DNA from: Glycomyces fuscus
GTDB taxonomy: Bacteria > Actinomycetota > Actinomycetes > Streptosporangiales > Streptosporangiaceae
Length of the DNA stretch: 64,000 nucleotides
Direction: 5' to 3'
Assembly (NCBI GenBank): GCA_002529455.1
Contig: NYMS01000011.1
Span: 40,126-104,125 of the forward strand
Part shown: positions 1-8,707 of the stretch, piece after piece
Numbering within the stretch: the first letter of the stretch is position 1
How the letters are laid out: each line of letters begins with the position of its first letter
Position numbers and translations under genes: made by a program
The notes under the pieces: model-generated
Told to the model about the DNA's origin: nothing
Seen by the model: the letters and a program-made list of their open reading frames with translations, nothing else
Databases searched by the model: none

Positions 1-18
1 AGCGGACACCGGCGGTTC

Positions 19-195
19 TCAGACCGGGGCCGCCTCCAGCGGGCCGCCGCCCCGGTGGGCCCCCTCCCCCGCGGTGGCCCGGTCCAGCTCCAGGCACAGC
101 GCCAGCCTCAGCGCGAAGTCCCCGGGGCGCGTCGCCTCCAGCACCTCCAGCACGGAGGTGATCTCCACGGCGCTCATCTCGTTCAACGGCTTCAC
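19..195 (-). CDS. small hypothetical protein (58 aa)
   Basis: A short reading frame divergent from serS. The GTG start at 195 is preceded by a GAGGGGG-type ribosome binding site; an internal ATG at 177 is a weaker alternative. The product is acidic with a central Glu/Leu-rich helix-like stretch (residues 5-40) and a Gly-rich tail. I recognise no domain. Its promoter must lie in the roughly 110-bp gap shared with serS. It continues close to the left edge of the window, so its downstream context is unknown. Confidence 0.5.
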   Translation of the reverse strand: MKPLNEMSAVEITSVLEVLEATRPGDFALRLALCLELDRATAGEGAHRGGGPLEAAPV

Positions 196-306
196 GGTCG
201 TCCCCCTCGTAGGTCTGTCACAGGGGGGACGCCGCCGCCGGGCGTCCATGACGCGGTCGCGGAAAAGATGTCGGGAGGGCGGGGCCCGGGCGGTAACCTG
301 CAAGAC

Positions 307-1578
307 GTGATCGACCTTCGCGCTCTTCGAGAAGACCCCGAACGACTCCGTGCCTCGCAGCGGGCCCGGGGGGAGGACCCCTCCGTCGCCGACAGCCTGC
401 TCGGGCTCGACGCCGACCGCCGCTCCGCGCTGTCCCGGTTCGAGACCCTGCGCGCCGAGCAGAAGAGCGTGGGCAAGTCCGTCTCCAAGGCCTCCCCGGA
501 GGAGCGCGAGGAACTCCTGACCCGCGCCAAGGCGCTGGCCGCCGAGGTCAAGGAGGCCGAGGCCGAGAGCGGCCGTCTCACCGGCGAGCTGGAGTCCCTG
601 CTGGCGGGCGTGCCCAACCTCGTGGAGGAGGACGCGCCCGAGGGCGGCGTGGACGACTTCAGGGTCCTGGAGACCGTCGGCACCCCGCGCTCGTTCGACT
701 TCACCCCGCGCGACCACCTGGAGCTGGGCGAGATGCTCGGCGCCATCGACACCGAGCGCGGCGCCAAGGTCTCCGGCGCCCGGTTCTACTTCCTCACCGG
801 CGTGGGCGCCCAGCTGGAGCTGGCCCTGCTCAACATGGCCATGAACCAGGCCGTCCAGGCGGGTTTCACGCCGATGATCCCGCCGGTGCTGGTCCGGCCC
901 GAGACCATGGAGGGCACCGGGTTCCTCGGCGCGCACGCCGACGAGGTCTACCACCTGCCCGCCGACGACCTCTACCTCGTGGGCACCTCCGAGGTGCCGC
1001 TGGCCGGGTACCACTCGGGGGAGATCCTGCCCGCCGACGCCCTGCCGAACCGCTACATCGGCTGGTCGCCGTGCTTCCGCCGCGAGGCGGGCTCCTACGG
1101 CAAGGACACCCGCGGCATCATCCGCGTGCACCAGTTCAACAAGGTGGAGATGTTCGTCTACACCCACCCGGACCAGGCGCACGAGGAGCACCGGCGGCTG
1201 CTCGCGTGGGAGCGGGAGATGCTGGACAAGCTGGAGCTGCCCTACCGCGTGGTGGACATCGCCGCCGGCGACCTGGGCACCAGCGCCGCCCGCAAGTACG
1301 ACTGCGAGGCGTGGGTCCCCACCCAGGAGACCTACCGGGAGCTGACCTCCACCTCCAACTGCACCGAGTTCCAGGCCCGCCGCCTCAACGTGCGGTTCCG
1401 GGGCGAGGACGGCAAGCCCCGCTTCGCCGCCACCCTCAACGGCACGCTGGCCACCACCCGGTGGATCGTCGCCATCCTGGAGAACCACCAGCGCGAGGAC
1501 GGCTCCGTGGTGGTGCCCGAGGCGCTGCGCCCCTACCTGGGCCGCGACGTCCTGGAGCCGGTCGCCAGGGGCAGGTAG
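307..1578 (+). CDS. serS: seryl-tRNA synthetase
   Basis: Charges tRNA-Ser (and tRNA-Sec where present) with serine in the cytoplasm. The 423-aa product has the usual length. Residues about 30-100 form the Lys/Glu/Ala-rich antiparallel coiled-coil arm that grips the long variable arm of tRNA-Ser. The class II catalytic core follows, with motif 2 ([14 protein letters not shown], about residue 256) and motif 3 (NGTLATTRW, about residue 377). The GTG start gives the family N-terminus (V/M)[10 protein letters not shown]; longer upstream extensions are out of character for the family. A tRNA-Ser(TGA) gene lies in the same window at 18.8 kb. A perfect hairpin follows the stop codon. Confidence 0.97.
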   Translation: MIDLRALREDPERLRASQRARGEDPSVADSLLGLDADRRSALSRFETLRAEQKSVGKSVSKASPEEREELLTRAKALAAEVKEAEAESGRLTGELESLLAGVPNLVEEDAPEGGVDDFRVLETVGTPRSFDFTPRDHLELGEMLGAIDTERGAKVSGARFYFLTGVGAQLELALLNMAMNQAVQAGFTPMIPPVLVRPETMEGTGFLGAHADEVYHLPADDLYLVGTSEVPLAGYHSGEILPADALPNRYIGWSPCFRREAGSYGKDTRGIIRVHQFNKVEMFVYTHPDQAHEEHRRLLAWEREMLDKLELPYRVVDIAAGDLGTSAARKYDCEAWVPTQETYRELTSTSNCTEFQARRLNVRFRGEDGKPRFAATLNGTLATTRWIVAILENHQREDGSVVVPEALRPYLGRDVLEPVARGR

Positions 1579-1610
1579 GCGGCCCGGACCCCGGTCCCGG
1601 TACACGTACG

Positions 1611-1646
1611 CGCGGAGCCCGCCCCCGGCCGGGGGCGGGCTCCGCG
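1611..1646. terminator. bidirectional intrinsic terminator between serS and bpa
   Basis: A perfect 18-bp GC-rich inverted repeat (CGCGGAGCCCGCCCCCGG and its complement) lies between the convergent serS and bpa genes. The left arm meets the right arm with no spacer, so the RNA loop must open a few base pairs. There is no U-tract, as is common in high-GC actinomycetes. Confidence 0.8.
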
Positions 1647-1653
1647 CTCGTCG

Positions 1654-2199
1654 CTACAGGTACGGGCCGGAGCCGTGCGACTCCTCGCCCAGGCCGCCGG
1701 AAACGCCCTGACCCTGGGCCTGCAGACCCGCGACGCCGGGCGGCAGGGCCTTGCGCATGTTCTCCAGCTGGGCGCGGGCCGCCATCTGCTGGGCGAACAG
1801 GGTGGTCTGGATGCCGTGGAACAGCCCCTCCAGCCAGCCCACCAGCTGCGCCTGCGCGATGCGCAGCTCGGAGTCGCTGGGGGCCGCGCCCTCGGCGAAC
1901 GGCAGCGTCAGCCGCTCCAGCTCCTCGATCAGCTCGGGGGCCAGGCCGTCCTCCAGCTCCTTGATGGACGAGGTGTGGATCTCCTTGAGCCTGGCCCGGC
2001 TCGCCTCGTCCAGCGGAGCGGCCTTGACCTCCTCCAGGAGCTGCCGGATCATGCTGCCGATCCGCATCACCTTGGCGGGCTGCTCCACCATGTCGGCGAG
2101 GGTGCGCGGCTCCTCCGCACCCCCTTCGCCGTCCCCGTCGCGGTCGGATCCCATGACCAGGATCCGAGCCTGTTCCTCCGGGTTCTCTGCGCTGCTCAT
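1654..2199 (-). CDS. bpa: bacterial proteasome activator Bpa/PafE
   Basis: ATP-independent ring-shaped activator that docks on the 20S proteasome and opens its gate for unfolded substrates in actinobacteria. The 181-aa product closely resembles mycobacterial Bpa (Rv3780). The core LVEQPAKVMRIG, then LLEEVKAAPLDEASR, then AQAQLVGWLEGLFHGIQT, then LFAQQMAARAQL are all present. It ends in GPYL, matching the C-terminal proteasome-docking tail (GQYL in Mycobacterium) whose penultimate Tyr is important. The N-terminal 30 residues are acidic and variable. It sits 33 bp downstream of a quinone oxidoreductase on the same strand, so the two are probably co-transcribed. Confidence 0.95.
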   Translation of the reverse strand: MSSAENPEEQARILVMGSDRDGDGEGGAEEPRTLADMVEQPAKVMRIGSMIRQLLEEVKAAPLDEASRARLKEIHTSSIKELEDGLAPELIEELERLTLPFAEGAAPSDSELRIAQAQLVGWLEGLFHGIQTTLFAQQMAARAQLENMRKALPPGVAGLQAQGQGVSGGLGEESHGSGPYL

Positions 2200-2232
2200 C
2201 AGTCCCCTTACGTGGATGTCACCGGCACGCCG

Positions 2233-3207
2233 TCAACGGGTGAGAAGGATCTTTCCGGTGTGCGCGCTCGTTTCCATGACGCGGTGCGCCTCCGCCGCGT
2301 TCCGCATCGGGACCGAGCGGTCGACGACGGGGCGGACGACTCCCTGTTCTACCAACGGCCAGACCTGTTCGAGTACTCCCGAGACGATGGCCGCCTTCTC
2401 CTCCAGGGGACGCGAGCGCAGGGTCGTCGCGTGGACGGAGAGCCTCTTGGCGAGCATACGGCCCAGATCGGCCTCGGCCCGGCGCCCGCCCATCAGCGCG
2501 ATGATCACCAGGCGGCCGTTCGTGGTCAGCGCGCGCAGGTTGGCGTCCAGGTAGGAGCCGCCCATGATGTCGAGGACCAGGTCGGCGCCGCCCGCCTCGC
2601 GCACGCGCTCGGTGAAGTCCTCCTCCTTGTAGTTGACGAGGATCTCCGCGCCCAGCTCGCGGCAGCGCTCCAGCTTCTCCCGGCTGCCCGCCGTGACCGC
2701 CACCCGGGCGCCCAGGGCGCGGGCGAACTGGATCGCGAAGGTGCCGATGCCGCTGCCGCCGCCGTGGACCAGGACGGTCTGCCCGGCGCGCAGGCCGCCG
2801 ACCATCACCAGGTTGGACCACACCGTGCAGGCCACCTCGGGCAGCGCGGCGGCCTCCACCAGGTCCACGCCCGCGGGGACCGGCAGCAGCTGGCCCACCG
2901 GTACGGCGACCTTCTCGGCGTAGCCGCCCCCGGTCAGCAGGGCGCAGACCGGGTCGCCCACGGACCAGCCCGAGTCCTCGGTGCCGGGGCCGAGCGCCGC
3001 GACGGTGCCCGAACACTCCAGCCCGGGGTACTCGGAGGCGCCGGGTGGCGGCGGGTAGTTGCCCTGGCGCTGGGAGACGTCGGCCCGGTTGACCGCGCTC
3101 GCGGCCACGTCCACCAGGACCTCCCCCTCGCCGGGGACGGGATCGGGAACCTCGGTCCAGGCCAGGACCTCGGGTCCGCCCGGTTCGCTGATACGGATCG
3201 CGTGCAT
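2233..3207 (-). CDS. NAD(P)H quinone oxidoreductase, zinc-independent MDR family (PIG3-like)
   Basis: Medium-chain dehydrogenase/reductase that probably reduces quinones with NADPH. The 324-aa protein starts MHAIRISEPGGPEVL and has the quinone reductase fingerprint NRADVSQRQGNYPPPPG (about residues 40-56). The Rossmann glycine motif is GGGSGIGTFA (about 149-158), and the Zn-binding Cys cluster of alcohol dehydrogenases is absent. The PPPPG segment is typical of the PIG3 (TP53I3) subgroup. It is the first gene of a probable two-gene unit with bpa. The physiological substrate cannot be read from sequence. Confidence 0.92.
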   Translation of the reverse strand: MHAIRISEPGGPEVLAWTEVPDPVPGEGEVLVDVAASAVNRADVSQRQGNYPPPPGASEYPGLECSGTVAALGPGTEDSGWSVGDPVCALLTGGGYAEKVAVPVGQLLPVPAGVDLVEAAALPEVACTVWSNLVMVGGLRAGQTVLVHGGGSGIGTFAIQFARALGARVAVTAGSREKLERCRELGAEILVNYKEEDFTERVREAGGADLVLDIMGGSYLDANLRALTTNGRLVIIALMGGRRAEADLGRMLAKRLSVHATTLRSRPLEEKAAIVSGVLEQVWPLVEQGVVRPVVDRSVPMRNAAEAHRVMETSAHTGKILLTR

Positions 3208-3387
3208 GAGCCAGACAGTACCCGGGGAGGTTCCACGTCAGGCAAGGGAGCACTCTGTTCACCTGCCCGTAAGGATGCTTCGGTAGGGCCGGAGGGGTAA
3301 GAGTGATCCCAGGGAGCGGATCCCGTCTCTTCCCCGCTGGGGTATCCCTCCCTCCACAGCACGCCCCCTTCACGCAGGAGAACTCCG

Positions 3388-5505
3388 GTGGCACACCAGG
3401 AACACAACGGGTCGGGTCGAAGCTTTGAGACGGGCACCGGACCCGAGGCCGGGGAGCGCGTCGAACCGGACCGCCCGGCGGGTGAACCGGAGGAGTACGG
3501 CCCGGACGCCGCGGCGCCGGGCCCGGCCGCGCCCGAACCCTCCCCCCACGACCAGTGGTTCGGCGGCTTCGAGGGCGAGGCGCCGCCTCCGCCGCCCTAC
3601 GCACGGCTGCCCGAGGACACGCCGCTGCCGGGGGCGGGGCGGCAGGCACCGCCCCCGGCGGAGGAGTCCCGGGGGCCCGGCGGGGAGCCCGAGCGCTCGG
3701 AGGCCGGTGCTCCCGAGACCTCGGGGGTGTTCGGTTCCCCCGAACCGGAAGGGGTTACGGAGAAGTCCGAGGCTGAGGTTTCCCCCGGGGCTTCTGAGTC
3801 TCCTAGGGTTTTCGGCCCTCCCGAAGCCCCGGAGCCTTCTGAGGATTCTGAGATTCCTGGGGATCCTGGGGCGTCTAATCCGCTTGTACCCCCGCGGCCT
3901 TCGGGTGCCTCCGGACCTTCGGAGTTCCTCGCGGGTCCGGGAACCCCCGAGGTGTCCGACGACGACGCCGACGAAGGCGAGGAGGAGGACGGCACGGTCC
4001 GCCTGCTGCCCGGGATCGCGCGCAGACGCCCGCAGCGGCAGCGCCTCCAGCGACCCGCCCGGCCGGGCGGGGAGGACCCGCTGGCGCCCCGCAGGCTGCG
4101 CCGTGACTCCGACGTGCCCGAACCCGAGCAGCTGCCTCCCCTGGAGACCGAGCACGACGACACCCGGGGCGGCCCGGAGACCGCGGGACCGGGCCCGGCG
4201 GGCCCGGAACCGGGACCGGGCACGCGCCCCGCGCGGGGCCCCGAACCGCGCTTCGTCCGGGGGCCGGACCCGCGTCCCGTCCAGGGGTCCGGCCCGAGCC
4301 CCGGCCAGGGAGCAGACCCGGTCCCCGCCTGGAGGGCCGGGACCCCGGACCCCGCGCCCCGGCCCGCCCGGGGCACGGGTCCGGGCGCGTGGCCGGACGA
4401 GGAGCCCGGCCCCTTCCGGTCCGCGCCGCCACCGGGGGAGTCCGTCCGCCCGGCGCCTGCGCGGACCCCCGAGCCGCCGTCCGCGCTCACCGGGCCCCGC
4501 GCCGACCTCGCGCCGCCACCGGCCCCGTCCGCTCCCCCGGAGCCGTCGGCCCAGCGCGGGCCCGAGCAGGAGCGGCAGACCTCCGACGCGCTCAACGCCG
4601 CCACCCTCGTGCGCAACCGGCGCCAGGGGCCCAGCGGCGGATGGCGCAGGGCCGTGCACGCCGCCACCCTGGGCCTGGTCAACCCGGGGGAGTCCGCCAA
4701 GGTGCTGCGCCGGCGCGAACTGGTGGCCCGCGCGAGCACGCCCGTGGCGGCCGGCCACCACCGGGTGGCCGTGCTCAGCCTCAAGGGCGGGGTCGGCAAG
4801 ACGACCACCACGGTCGCCCTCGGCGCCACGCTGGCGTCCCTGCGCGGCGACCGGGTGCTCGCGGTGGACGCCAACCCCGACCGGGGCACGCTGTCGGACA
4901 AGGTGCGCCTGGAGACCGCCGCGACCATCCGCGACCTGCTCAACGAGCGCCACCTGGTGTCGCGCTACGCCGACATCCGCGGGTTCACCTCGCAGGCGCC
5001 CAGCCGGCTGGAGATCCTGGCCTCCGACCGCGACCCGGCGGTCTCGGAGGCCTTCAGCGACGCCGACTACCGGGAGGTCGCCCGGATCGTCGAGCACTTC
5101 TACTCCATCTGCATCACCGACTGCGGCACCGGTCTGCTGCACTCGGCGATGCGCGGGGTCCTGGGACTGGCCGACCAGGTGGTCCTGGTCAGTTCGGCGT
5201 CCGTGGACGGGGCCCGCAGCGCCAGCGCCACCCTGGACTGGCTGGAGGCGCACGGCCACGGGGGACTCGTCCGCAGCGCCGTGGTGGTGCTGTCCATGGT
5301 GCGCTCCGACAGCAAGAGCAGCGTGGACCTGAACCGGCTGGAGGAGCACTTCGCGGGGCGGTGCCGCGACGTGGTGCGGGTGCCGTGGGACGGGCACCTG
5401 GAGGAGGGCGCCGAGGTGGACCTCGAACGGCTCGCCCCCGCCACGCGGGACGCCTACCTCCAGCTGGCCGCGTCGGTCGGGGAGGCGTTCGCCTGGCAGA
5501 GGTGA
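3388..5505 (+). CDS. ParA/MinD-like ATPase with long Pro/Glu-rich N-terminal region
   Basis: A 705-aa protein. Residues 1 to about 390 are disordered, Pro/Gly/Glu/Arg-rich and acidic. Residues about 455-705 form a SIMIBI-class ATPase with the deviant Walker A KGGVGKTTT (about residues 466-474), the switch region AVDANPDRGTLSDK, and DCGTGLLHS in the Walker B area. The layout recalls the Pro-rich MinD-like proteins found near type VII secretion genes, but no ESX genes are nearby, so the cargo is unknown. The GTG start follows CAGGAG at 8 bp. Codons 110-175 (about 3720-3915) use unusually many T-ending codons for this genome. Confidence 0.85.
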   Translation: MAHQEHNGSGRSFETGTGPEAGERVEPDRPAGEPEEYGPDAAAPGPAAPEPSPHDQWFGGFEGEAPPPPPYARLPEDTPLPGAGRQAPPPAEESRGPGGEPERSEAGAPETSGVFGSPEPEGVTEKSEAEVSPGASESPRVFGPPEAPEPSEDSEIPGDPGASNPLVPPRPSGASGPSEFLAGPGTPEVSDDDADEGEEEDGTVRLLPGIARRRPQRQRLQRPARPGGEDPLAPRRLRRDSDVPEPEQLPPLETEHDDTRGGPETAGPGPAGPEPGPGTRPARGPEPRFVRGPDPRPVQGSGPSPGQGADPVPAWRAGTPDPAPRPARGTGPGAWPDEEPGPFRSAPPPGESVRPAPARTPEPPSALTGPRADLAPPPAPSAPPEPSAQRGPEQERQTSDALNAATLVRNRRQGPSGGWRRAVHAATLGLVNPGESAKVLRRRELVARASTPVAAGHHRVAVLSLKGGVGKTTTTVALGATLASLRGDRVLAVDANPDRGTLSDKVRLETAATIRDLLNERHLVSRYADIRGFTSQAPSRLEILASDRDPAVSEAFSDADYREVARIVEHFYSICITDCGTGLLHSAMRGVLGLADQVVLVSSASVDGARSASATLDWLEAHGHGGLVRSAVVVLSMVRSDSKSSVDLNRLEEHFAGRCRDVVRVPWDGHLEEGAEVDLERLAPATRDAYLQLAASVGEAFAWQR

Positions 5506-5550
5506 GGCGGCCGCGGGAGGGGCGCGGCGCGCGGGCGGCCCCTCCTTCCG

Positions 5551-5599
5551 GTCCCCCTCCCCTGTTTTCCGGGGTCCTCTTCCGGACAGGGGGAGGGAC
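5551..5599. terminator. imperfect stem-loop after the ParA-like gene
   Basis: A C-rich arm (GTCCCCCTCCCCTG) is followed 22 bp later by a partly complementary G-rich arm (CAGGGGGAGGGAC), with one bulge. It lies 45 bp after the stop codon and ends just before the ribosome binding site of the next gene, so it may end the upstream transcript. Confidence 0.4.
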
Positions 5600-5618
5600 G
5601 AGGGGGAAGGGGTAGGGG

Positions 5619-6527
5619 ATGAACGCACAGGAACGTCCGCCCGCGGTCGTGGTCGGCGTGGACGGCACACCCGCCTCCCACGCCGCCCTGGCCTGGGCGA
5701 CCGAGGAGGCGGCCAGGCGCGGTAGGCAGCTGCGGATCGTGCACGGCCTCGGGATGCCGGTGGTGATCGGCGCCTACGGGGCGTCGGGGCGGGTGGCCGT
5801 CGAGGACCAGCGGGAGGCGGGGCGCGACCTGCTCACCGCGGGTGCCGCGTACGCGCACCGGGCCCGGCCCGGACTGGACGTGGCCACCGTCCTGGCGCCG
5901 GAGGACGCGCCCGCGGTCCTGCTCAACGAGGCCCTGCCCGAGGACCTCGTCGTCGTGGGGACGAGGGGGCTGGGCGGGGTCCGGGCGATCATGCTGGGCT
6001 CGGTCAGCGCGCGCACCTCCTCCCACGCCCCCTGTCCCGTGGTGGTGGTCCCCAACCAGGAGAGGCCGCCGCCGCGGCGCGGCCGCGTCGTGGTGGGCGT
6101 GGACGGGTCCGGCTCCTCCCGCCGCGCGCTCCGCCTCGCCCTCCAGGAGGCGCTGGTCAGCGGGTCGCAGGTCGTGGTGGTCAACAGCTGGGAGGAGCCG
6201 CTGCCCGCGGACGCCGTGTCGCTGGCCGCCGACGCCCGGGCCGCGCACGAGGAGGAGTGCGACCGCCGGTCCGAGGAGCTGGTCGCGGGTCTGCTCGCGG
6301 AGGCGGTCGACGACCGGACCGAGCACCTGGAGACGCGTGTGGTCCGCACGCAGGCCAACCCCGTGGACGCCCTCGTGGAGGCGGGGCGGGACGCGGACCT
6401 GCTGGTGGTGGGCTCGCGCGGACGCGGAGGCGTGCGCGGGCTGGTCATGGGCTCGGTCAGCCAGGGGGTGCTGCGGCACGCCACGGTGCCCGTGGCCGTC
6501 CTGCCGCCGCGGCCGGAGGACGGGTGA
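5619..6527 (+). CDS. universal stress protein, two UspA domains
   Basis: A 302-aa tandem UspA protein. Each half begins with VVGVDG (about residues 9 and 156) and ends with the ATP-binding signature: GTRGLGGVRAIMLGSVS in the first half, GSRGRGGVRGLVMGSVSQ in the second. Both G-2x-G-9x-G-(S/T) loops look intact, so ATP binding is expected. Such proteins are linked to dormancy and stress survival in actinobacteria. A close paralogue lies 156 bp downstream in the same direction, suggesting a tandem duplication. Confidence 0.95.
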   Translation: MNAQERPPAVVVGVDGTPASHAALAWATEEAARRGRQLRIVHGLGMPVVIGAYGASGRVAVEDQREAGRDLLTAGAAYAHRARPGLDVATVLAPEDAPAVLLNEALPEDLVVVGTRGLGGVRAIMLGSVSARTSSHAPCPVVVVPNQERPPPRRGRVVVGVDGSGSSRRALRLALQEALVSGSQVVVVNSWEEPLPADAVSLAADARAAHEEECDRRSEELVAGLLAEAVDDRTEHLETRVVRTQANPVDALVEAGRDADLLVVGSRGRGGVRGLVMGSVSQGVLRHATVPVAVLPPRPEDG

Positions 6528-6683
6528 CCGGCCTGGGGGCCCGGGGAAGGGGCGGCTCGCGAGCGGATGGACTGAGGGGGACCGGCGCCCTGCGGGGAGC
6601 GGGCGGCCCGGCGGGGCCCGCGCCGTTCCCGGAGGCGGCCGACCTCCCCGGTGATGACGGACAGCGGTACTGAGGGGGAAACC

Positions 6684-7616
6684 ATGCCAAGCAACGAGGA
6701 GCACTCGTCCAGGGTCGTGGTCGGAGTCGACGGATCCGAGCACTCGCGGGCGGCGCTGGAGTGGGCGGCCGCCGAGGCCGACCGCAGAGGCGTGCCGCTG
6801 CGGGTCGTCCACGCGCTGGGGATGCCGCTGATCGTGTCGGCCGGCTCCGTGCCCGCCCGCTTCGACCCCACCGAGGAGATCTCGGGCCAGGCCGACGAGG
6901 TGCTGACCAGGGCCTCGGAGCACGTGCGCCGCCTGCGGCCGTCGGTGACGGTGGAGACCGAGACCGCCCTGGAGGACGCGCCGCTGGCCCTGCTGAGCCA
7001 CAGCCGGACGCGCGACCTGCTCGTGGTCGGCACGCGGGGCCTGGGCACGTTCGCGTCGGTGTTCGTGGGCTCGGTCAGCGTCCGCGTGGCCGCCCAGGCG
7101 TCGTGCCCCGTCGTGGTGGTGCCCTCGCACGAGGGCAGCCCCGCGACGACCTCGCTGGGCCGGATCGTGGTCGGCGTGGACGGTTCCAGGAACGCCCGCC
7201 GGGCGCTGCACCTGGCCGTGGAGCTGGTGCGGGAGAGCGGCGGCGAACTCGTCGTGGTCAACAGCTGGGAGGTGCCCTACCCCTACGACCCGATCGCGAT
7301 GACCGCCATGGGCTACGAGCCCCAGGAGAGGCTGTTCGACCGCAAGTCCGAGGAGCTGGTGGGCGAGATGCTGCTCGACGTCACCGGCAGGCGGCGCGAG
7401 GACCTCGACTTCGAGGTCAGCGTGGTGCGCACCCAGGACAGCCCGGTCAACGCGCTGACGCGGGCCGCCGAGGGCGCCGACGCGATCGTGGTGGGCTCCC
7501 GGGGCCGGGGAAGCGTGCGCGGGCTGCTCCTGGGCTCGGTCAGCCAGGGCGTGCTGCACCACTCCGAGATCCCGGTGGTGATCCTTCCGCACCACGCGGA
7601 CGCGGAGGAGGAGTAG
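6684..7616 (+). CDS. universal stress protein, two UspA domains (tandem paralogue)
   Basis: A 310-aa two-domain UspA protein paralogous to the gene at 5619. It repeats VVGVDGSEHSRAAL near residue 12 and IVVGVDGSRNARRAL near residue 160, with ATP-loop motifs GTRGLGTFASVFVGSVS and GSRGRGSVRGLLLGSVSQ. The ATG at 6684 is preferred because TGAGGGGGAA sits immediately upstream; an in-frame ATG at 6651 lacks such a site. It is followed at once by a strong hairpin, so it ends the unit. Confidence 0.95.
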   Translation: MPSNEEHSSRVVVGVDGSEHSRAALEWAAAEADRRGVPLRVVHALGMPLIVSAGSVPARFDPTEEISGQADEVLTRASEHVRRLRPSVTVETETALEDAPLALLSHSRTRDLLVVGTRGLGTFASVFVGSVSVRVAAQASCPVVVVPSHEGSPATTSLGRIVVGVDGSRNARRALHLAVELVRESGGELVVVNSWEVPYPYDPIAMTAMGYEPQERLFDRKSEELVGEMLLDVTGRRREDLDFEVSVVRTQDSPVNALTRAAEGADAIVVGSRGRGSVRGLLLGSVSQGVLHHSEIPVVILPHHADAEEE

Positions 7617-7617
7617 C

Positions 7618-7643
7618 GGGGGGCGCCCGTCCGGGCGCCCCCC
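7618..7643. terminator. intrinsic terminator
   Basis: An 11-bp perfect stem (GGGGGGCGCCC and complement) with a 4-nt loop begins two bases after the stop of the second usp gene. It lies between convergent genes and can serve both. Confidence 0.85.
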
Positions 7644-7651
7644 CGGCGGAT

Positions 7652-8026
7652 TCAGGCGTCCCCGGCGGCGTACTCCAGACAGAACGGGTGCCCGGCGGGG
7701 TCGGCGTAGACCCGGAACAGGTCGCGGGGGTCGTCCTCCGCGACCGCGAGCCTGCGCGCCCCGAGCGCCAGCACGCGTTCCTCGGCCGCCTCGATGTCCT
7801 CCACCCAGACGTCGAGGTGCGCCTGCTGCGGCTGCTCGGGGTCCGGCCATGCCGGGGCCTTGTGGTCGGGCGCGTACTGGAAGGCGATCCGCGGCCACTC
7901 CTCGCCGACCACGACCCATCCCTCGCTCCGTTTGCTCACGGGGAGGCCGAGCAGCTCGGAGTAGAAGGCCGCGAGCGCGTCGGGGTCGGGACAGTCCAGG
8001 GCGATGGTGTGCAGTCGTCCGATCAT
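7652..8026 (-). CDS. VOC-family (glyoxalase/bleomycin-resistance fold) protein
   Basis: A 124-aa single-module vicinal oxygen chelate protein. It shows the opening beta strand plus helix (IGRLHTIALDCPDPDALAAFY) and a second beta-alpha module ending DPAGHPFCLEY, the usual C-terminal signature. His6 and Glu120 sit in positions that often bind a metal, but the pair is incomplete for a confirmed glyoxalase. The substrate is unknown. An in-frame ATG at 8035 (MPSMIGRL) is an equally reasonable start with a GGTGGGCAGG site closer to it. Confidence 0.85.
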   Translation of the reverse strand: MIGRLHTIALDCPDPDALAAFYSELLGLPVSKRSEGWVVVGEEWPRIAFQYAPDHKAPAWPDPEQPQQAHLDVWVEDIEAAEERVLALGARRLAVAEDDPRDLFRVYADPAGHPFCLEYAAGDA

Positions 8027-8115
8027 GGATGGCATCCTGCCCACCTGGGCCGAAACGATGCGGCGACATGTCGACACGTCGATGGGGCCCGGGGCCCGGA
8101 GCACGGGGCGTCCGG

Positions 8116-8319
8116 TCAGTGGCCGCAGCGGGGTCTCCTCGGCCCGGTGCGGTCGCGGACGGCGAACCCCAGGCAGACCGACCAGGTGATGAGGACGTCC
8201 CAGGCGAGGAAGGTCACCACGCCGCCCAGGTCGGGGCCCAGCGCGATCCACGCGGCACTACACGCGACGAGGGCGGTGCTGAGGAGCAGGAACCAGGGGC
8301 GCGGTCGCTCAGGTCGCAT
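8116..8319 (-). CDS. small membrane protein (67 aa)
   Basis: Two hydrophobic segments (about residues 8-28 and 33-55) separated by a short GPDLGG turn predict a hairpin membrane protein with an Arg-rich tail. Its ATG lies 11 bp inside the end of the upstream GntR gene, so the two are translationally coupled and probably form an operon under that regulator. No family is recognised. Regulator plus small membrane protein resembles YtrA-type operons, but the ABC transporter genes of that system are missing. Confidence 0.7.
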   Translation of the reverse strand: MRPERPRPWFLLLSTALVACSAAWIALGPDLGGVVTFLAWDVLITWSVCLGFAVRDRTGPRRPRCGH

Positions 8320-8551
8320 GCCGTGGGGACTCCCGGACGGTGGACCCGATCCCCGGTTCGGTACGCGTCAACCCCCGGTCGCGCAGCCCGGAGAGCGCCT
8401 TCTGCGCCGTCGCGGAGGCCACCTGGAACTCGTCCATGAGCTTGAGCACCGACGGGACGCGGCTCCCGGGCGGGTACTCGCCCTCCCGGATGCGTCGTTC
8501 CAGTTCGTCCGCTATCTGCACCCACCGGGGCAGGCCCTCACGCCACTCCAT
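8309..8551 (-). CDS. GntR-family transcriptional regulator, YtrA-like (80 aa)
   Basis: A short GntR regulator made of the winged helix-turn-helix only: WVQIADELERRIREGEYPPG, then SVLKLMDEFQVASATAQKAL, then GLTRTEPGIGSTV. There is no effector-binding domain. The ATG at 8551 gives the family N-terminus. The promoter region contains three copies of CCTAGC/GCTAGG, which I infer to be its operator. It is divergent from the small-protein pair at 8708-9297 and is followed by an overlapping small membrane protein gene. Confidence 0.88.
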   Translation of the reverse strand: MEWREGLPRWVQIADELERRIREGEYPPGSRVPSVLKLMDEFQVASATAQKALSGLRDRGLTRTEPGIGSTVRESPRHAT

Positions 8552-8556
8552 GCCAG

Positions 8557-8607
8557 GCACGCTAGGAACCACAAGAACACCTAGCAATGCTGGCATGCCT
8601 AGCGTGC
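8557..8607. promoter_or_regulatory. probable GntR operator (CCTAGC boxes)
   Basis: A 10-bp inverted repeat (GCACGCTAGG at 8557-8566 and CCTAGCGTGC at 8598-8607) flanks a third CCTAGC at 8580-8585. It lies immediately upstream of the GntR start and between it and the divergent small genes. The stretch to 8640 is also AT-richer than its surroundings. Autoregulation and control of both directions is an inference from position and symmetry. Confidence 0.6.
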
Positions 8608-8707
8608 TATAGCTGAACTGGTCTATTATCGGAAACTGACCATAAGGCGGCCCGGTGGTGCGGCGAACACCCCGGGCCCAGTCCACCTGGTGAAAGCAGG
8701 CAGACAA

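Noticed and set aside
5454..8069. 871-aa minus-strand frame antisense to the universal stress proteins
   Set aside because: It mirrors two clear UspA genes and reads as Arg/Gly/Pro-rich low-complexity sequence. High GC keeps antisense frames open.
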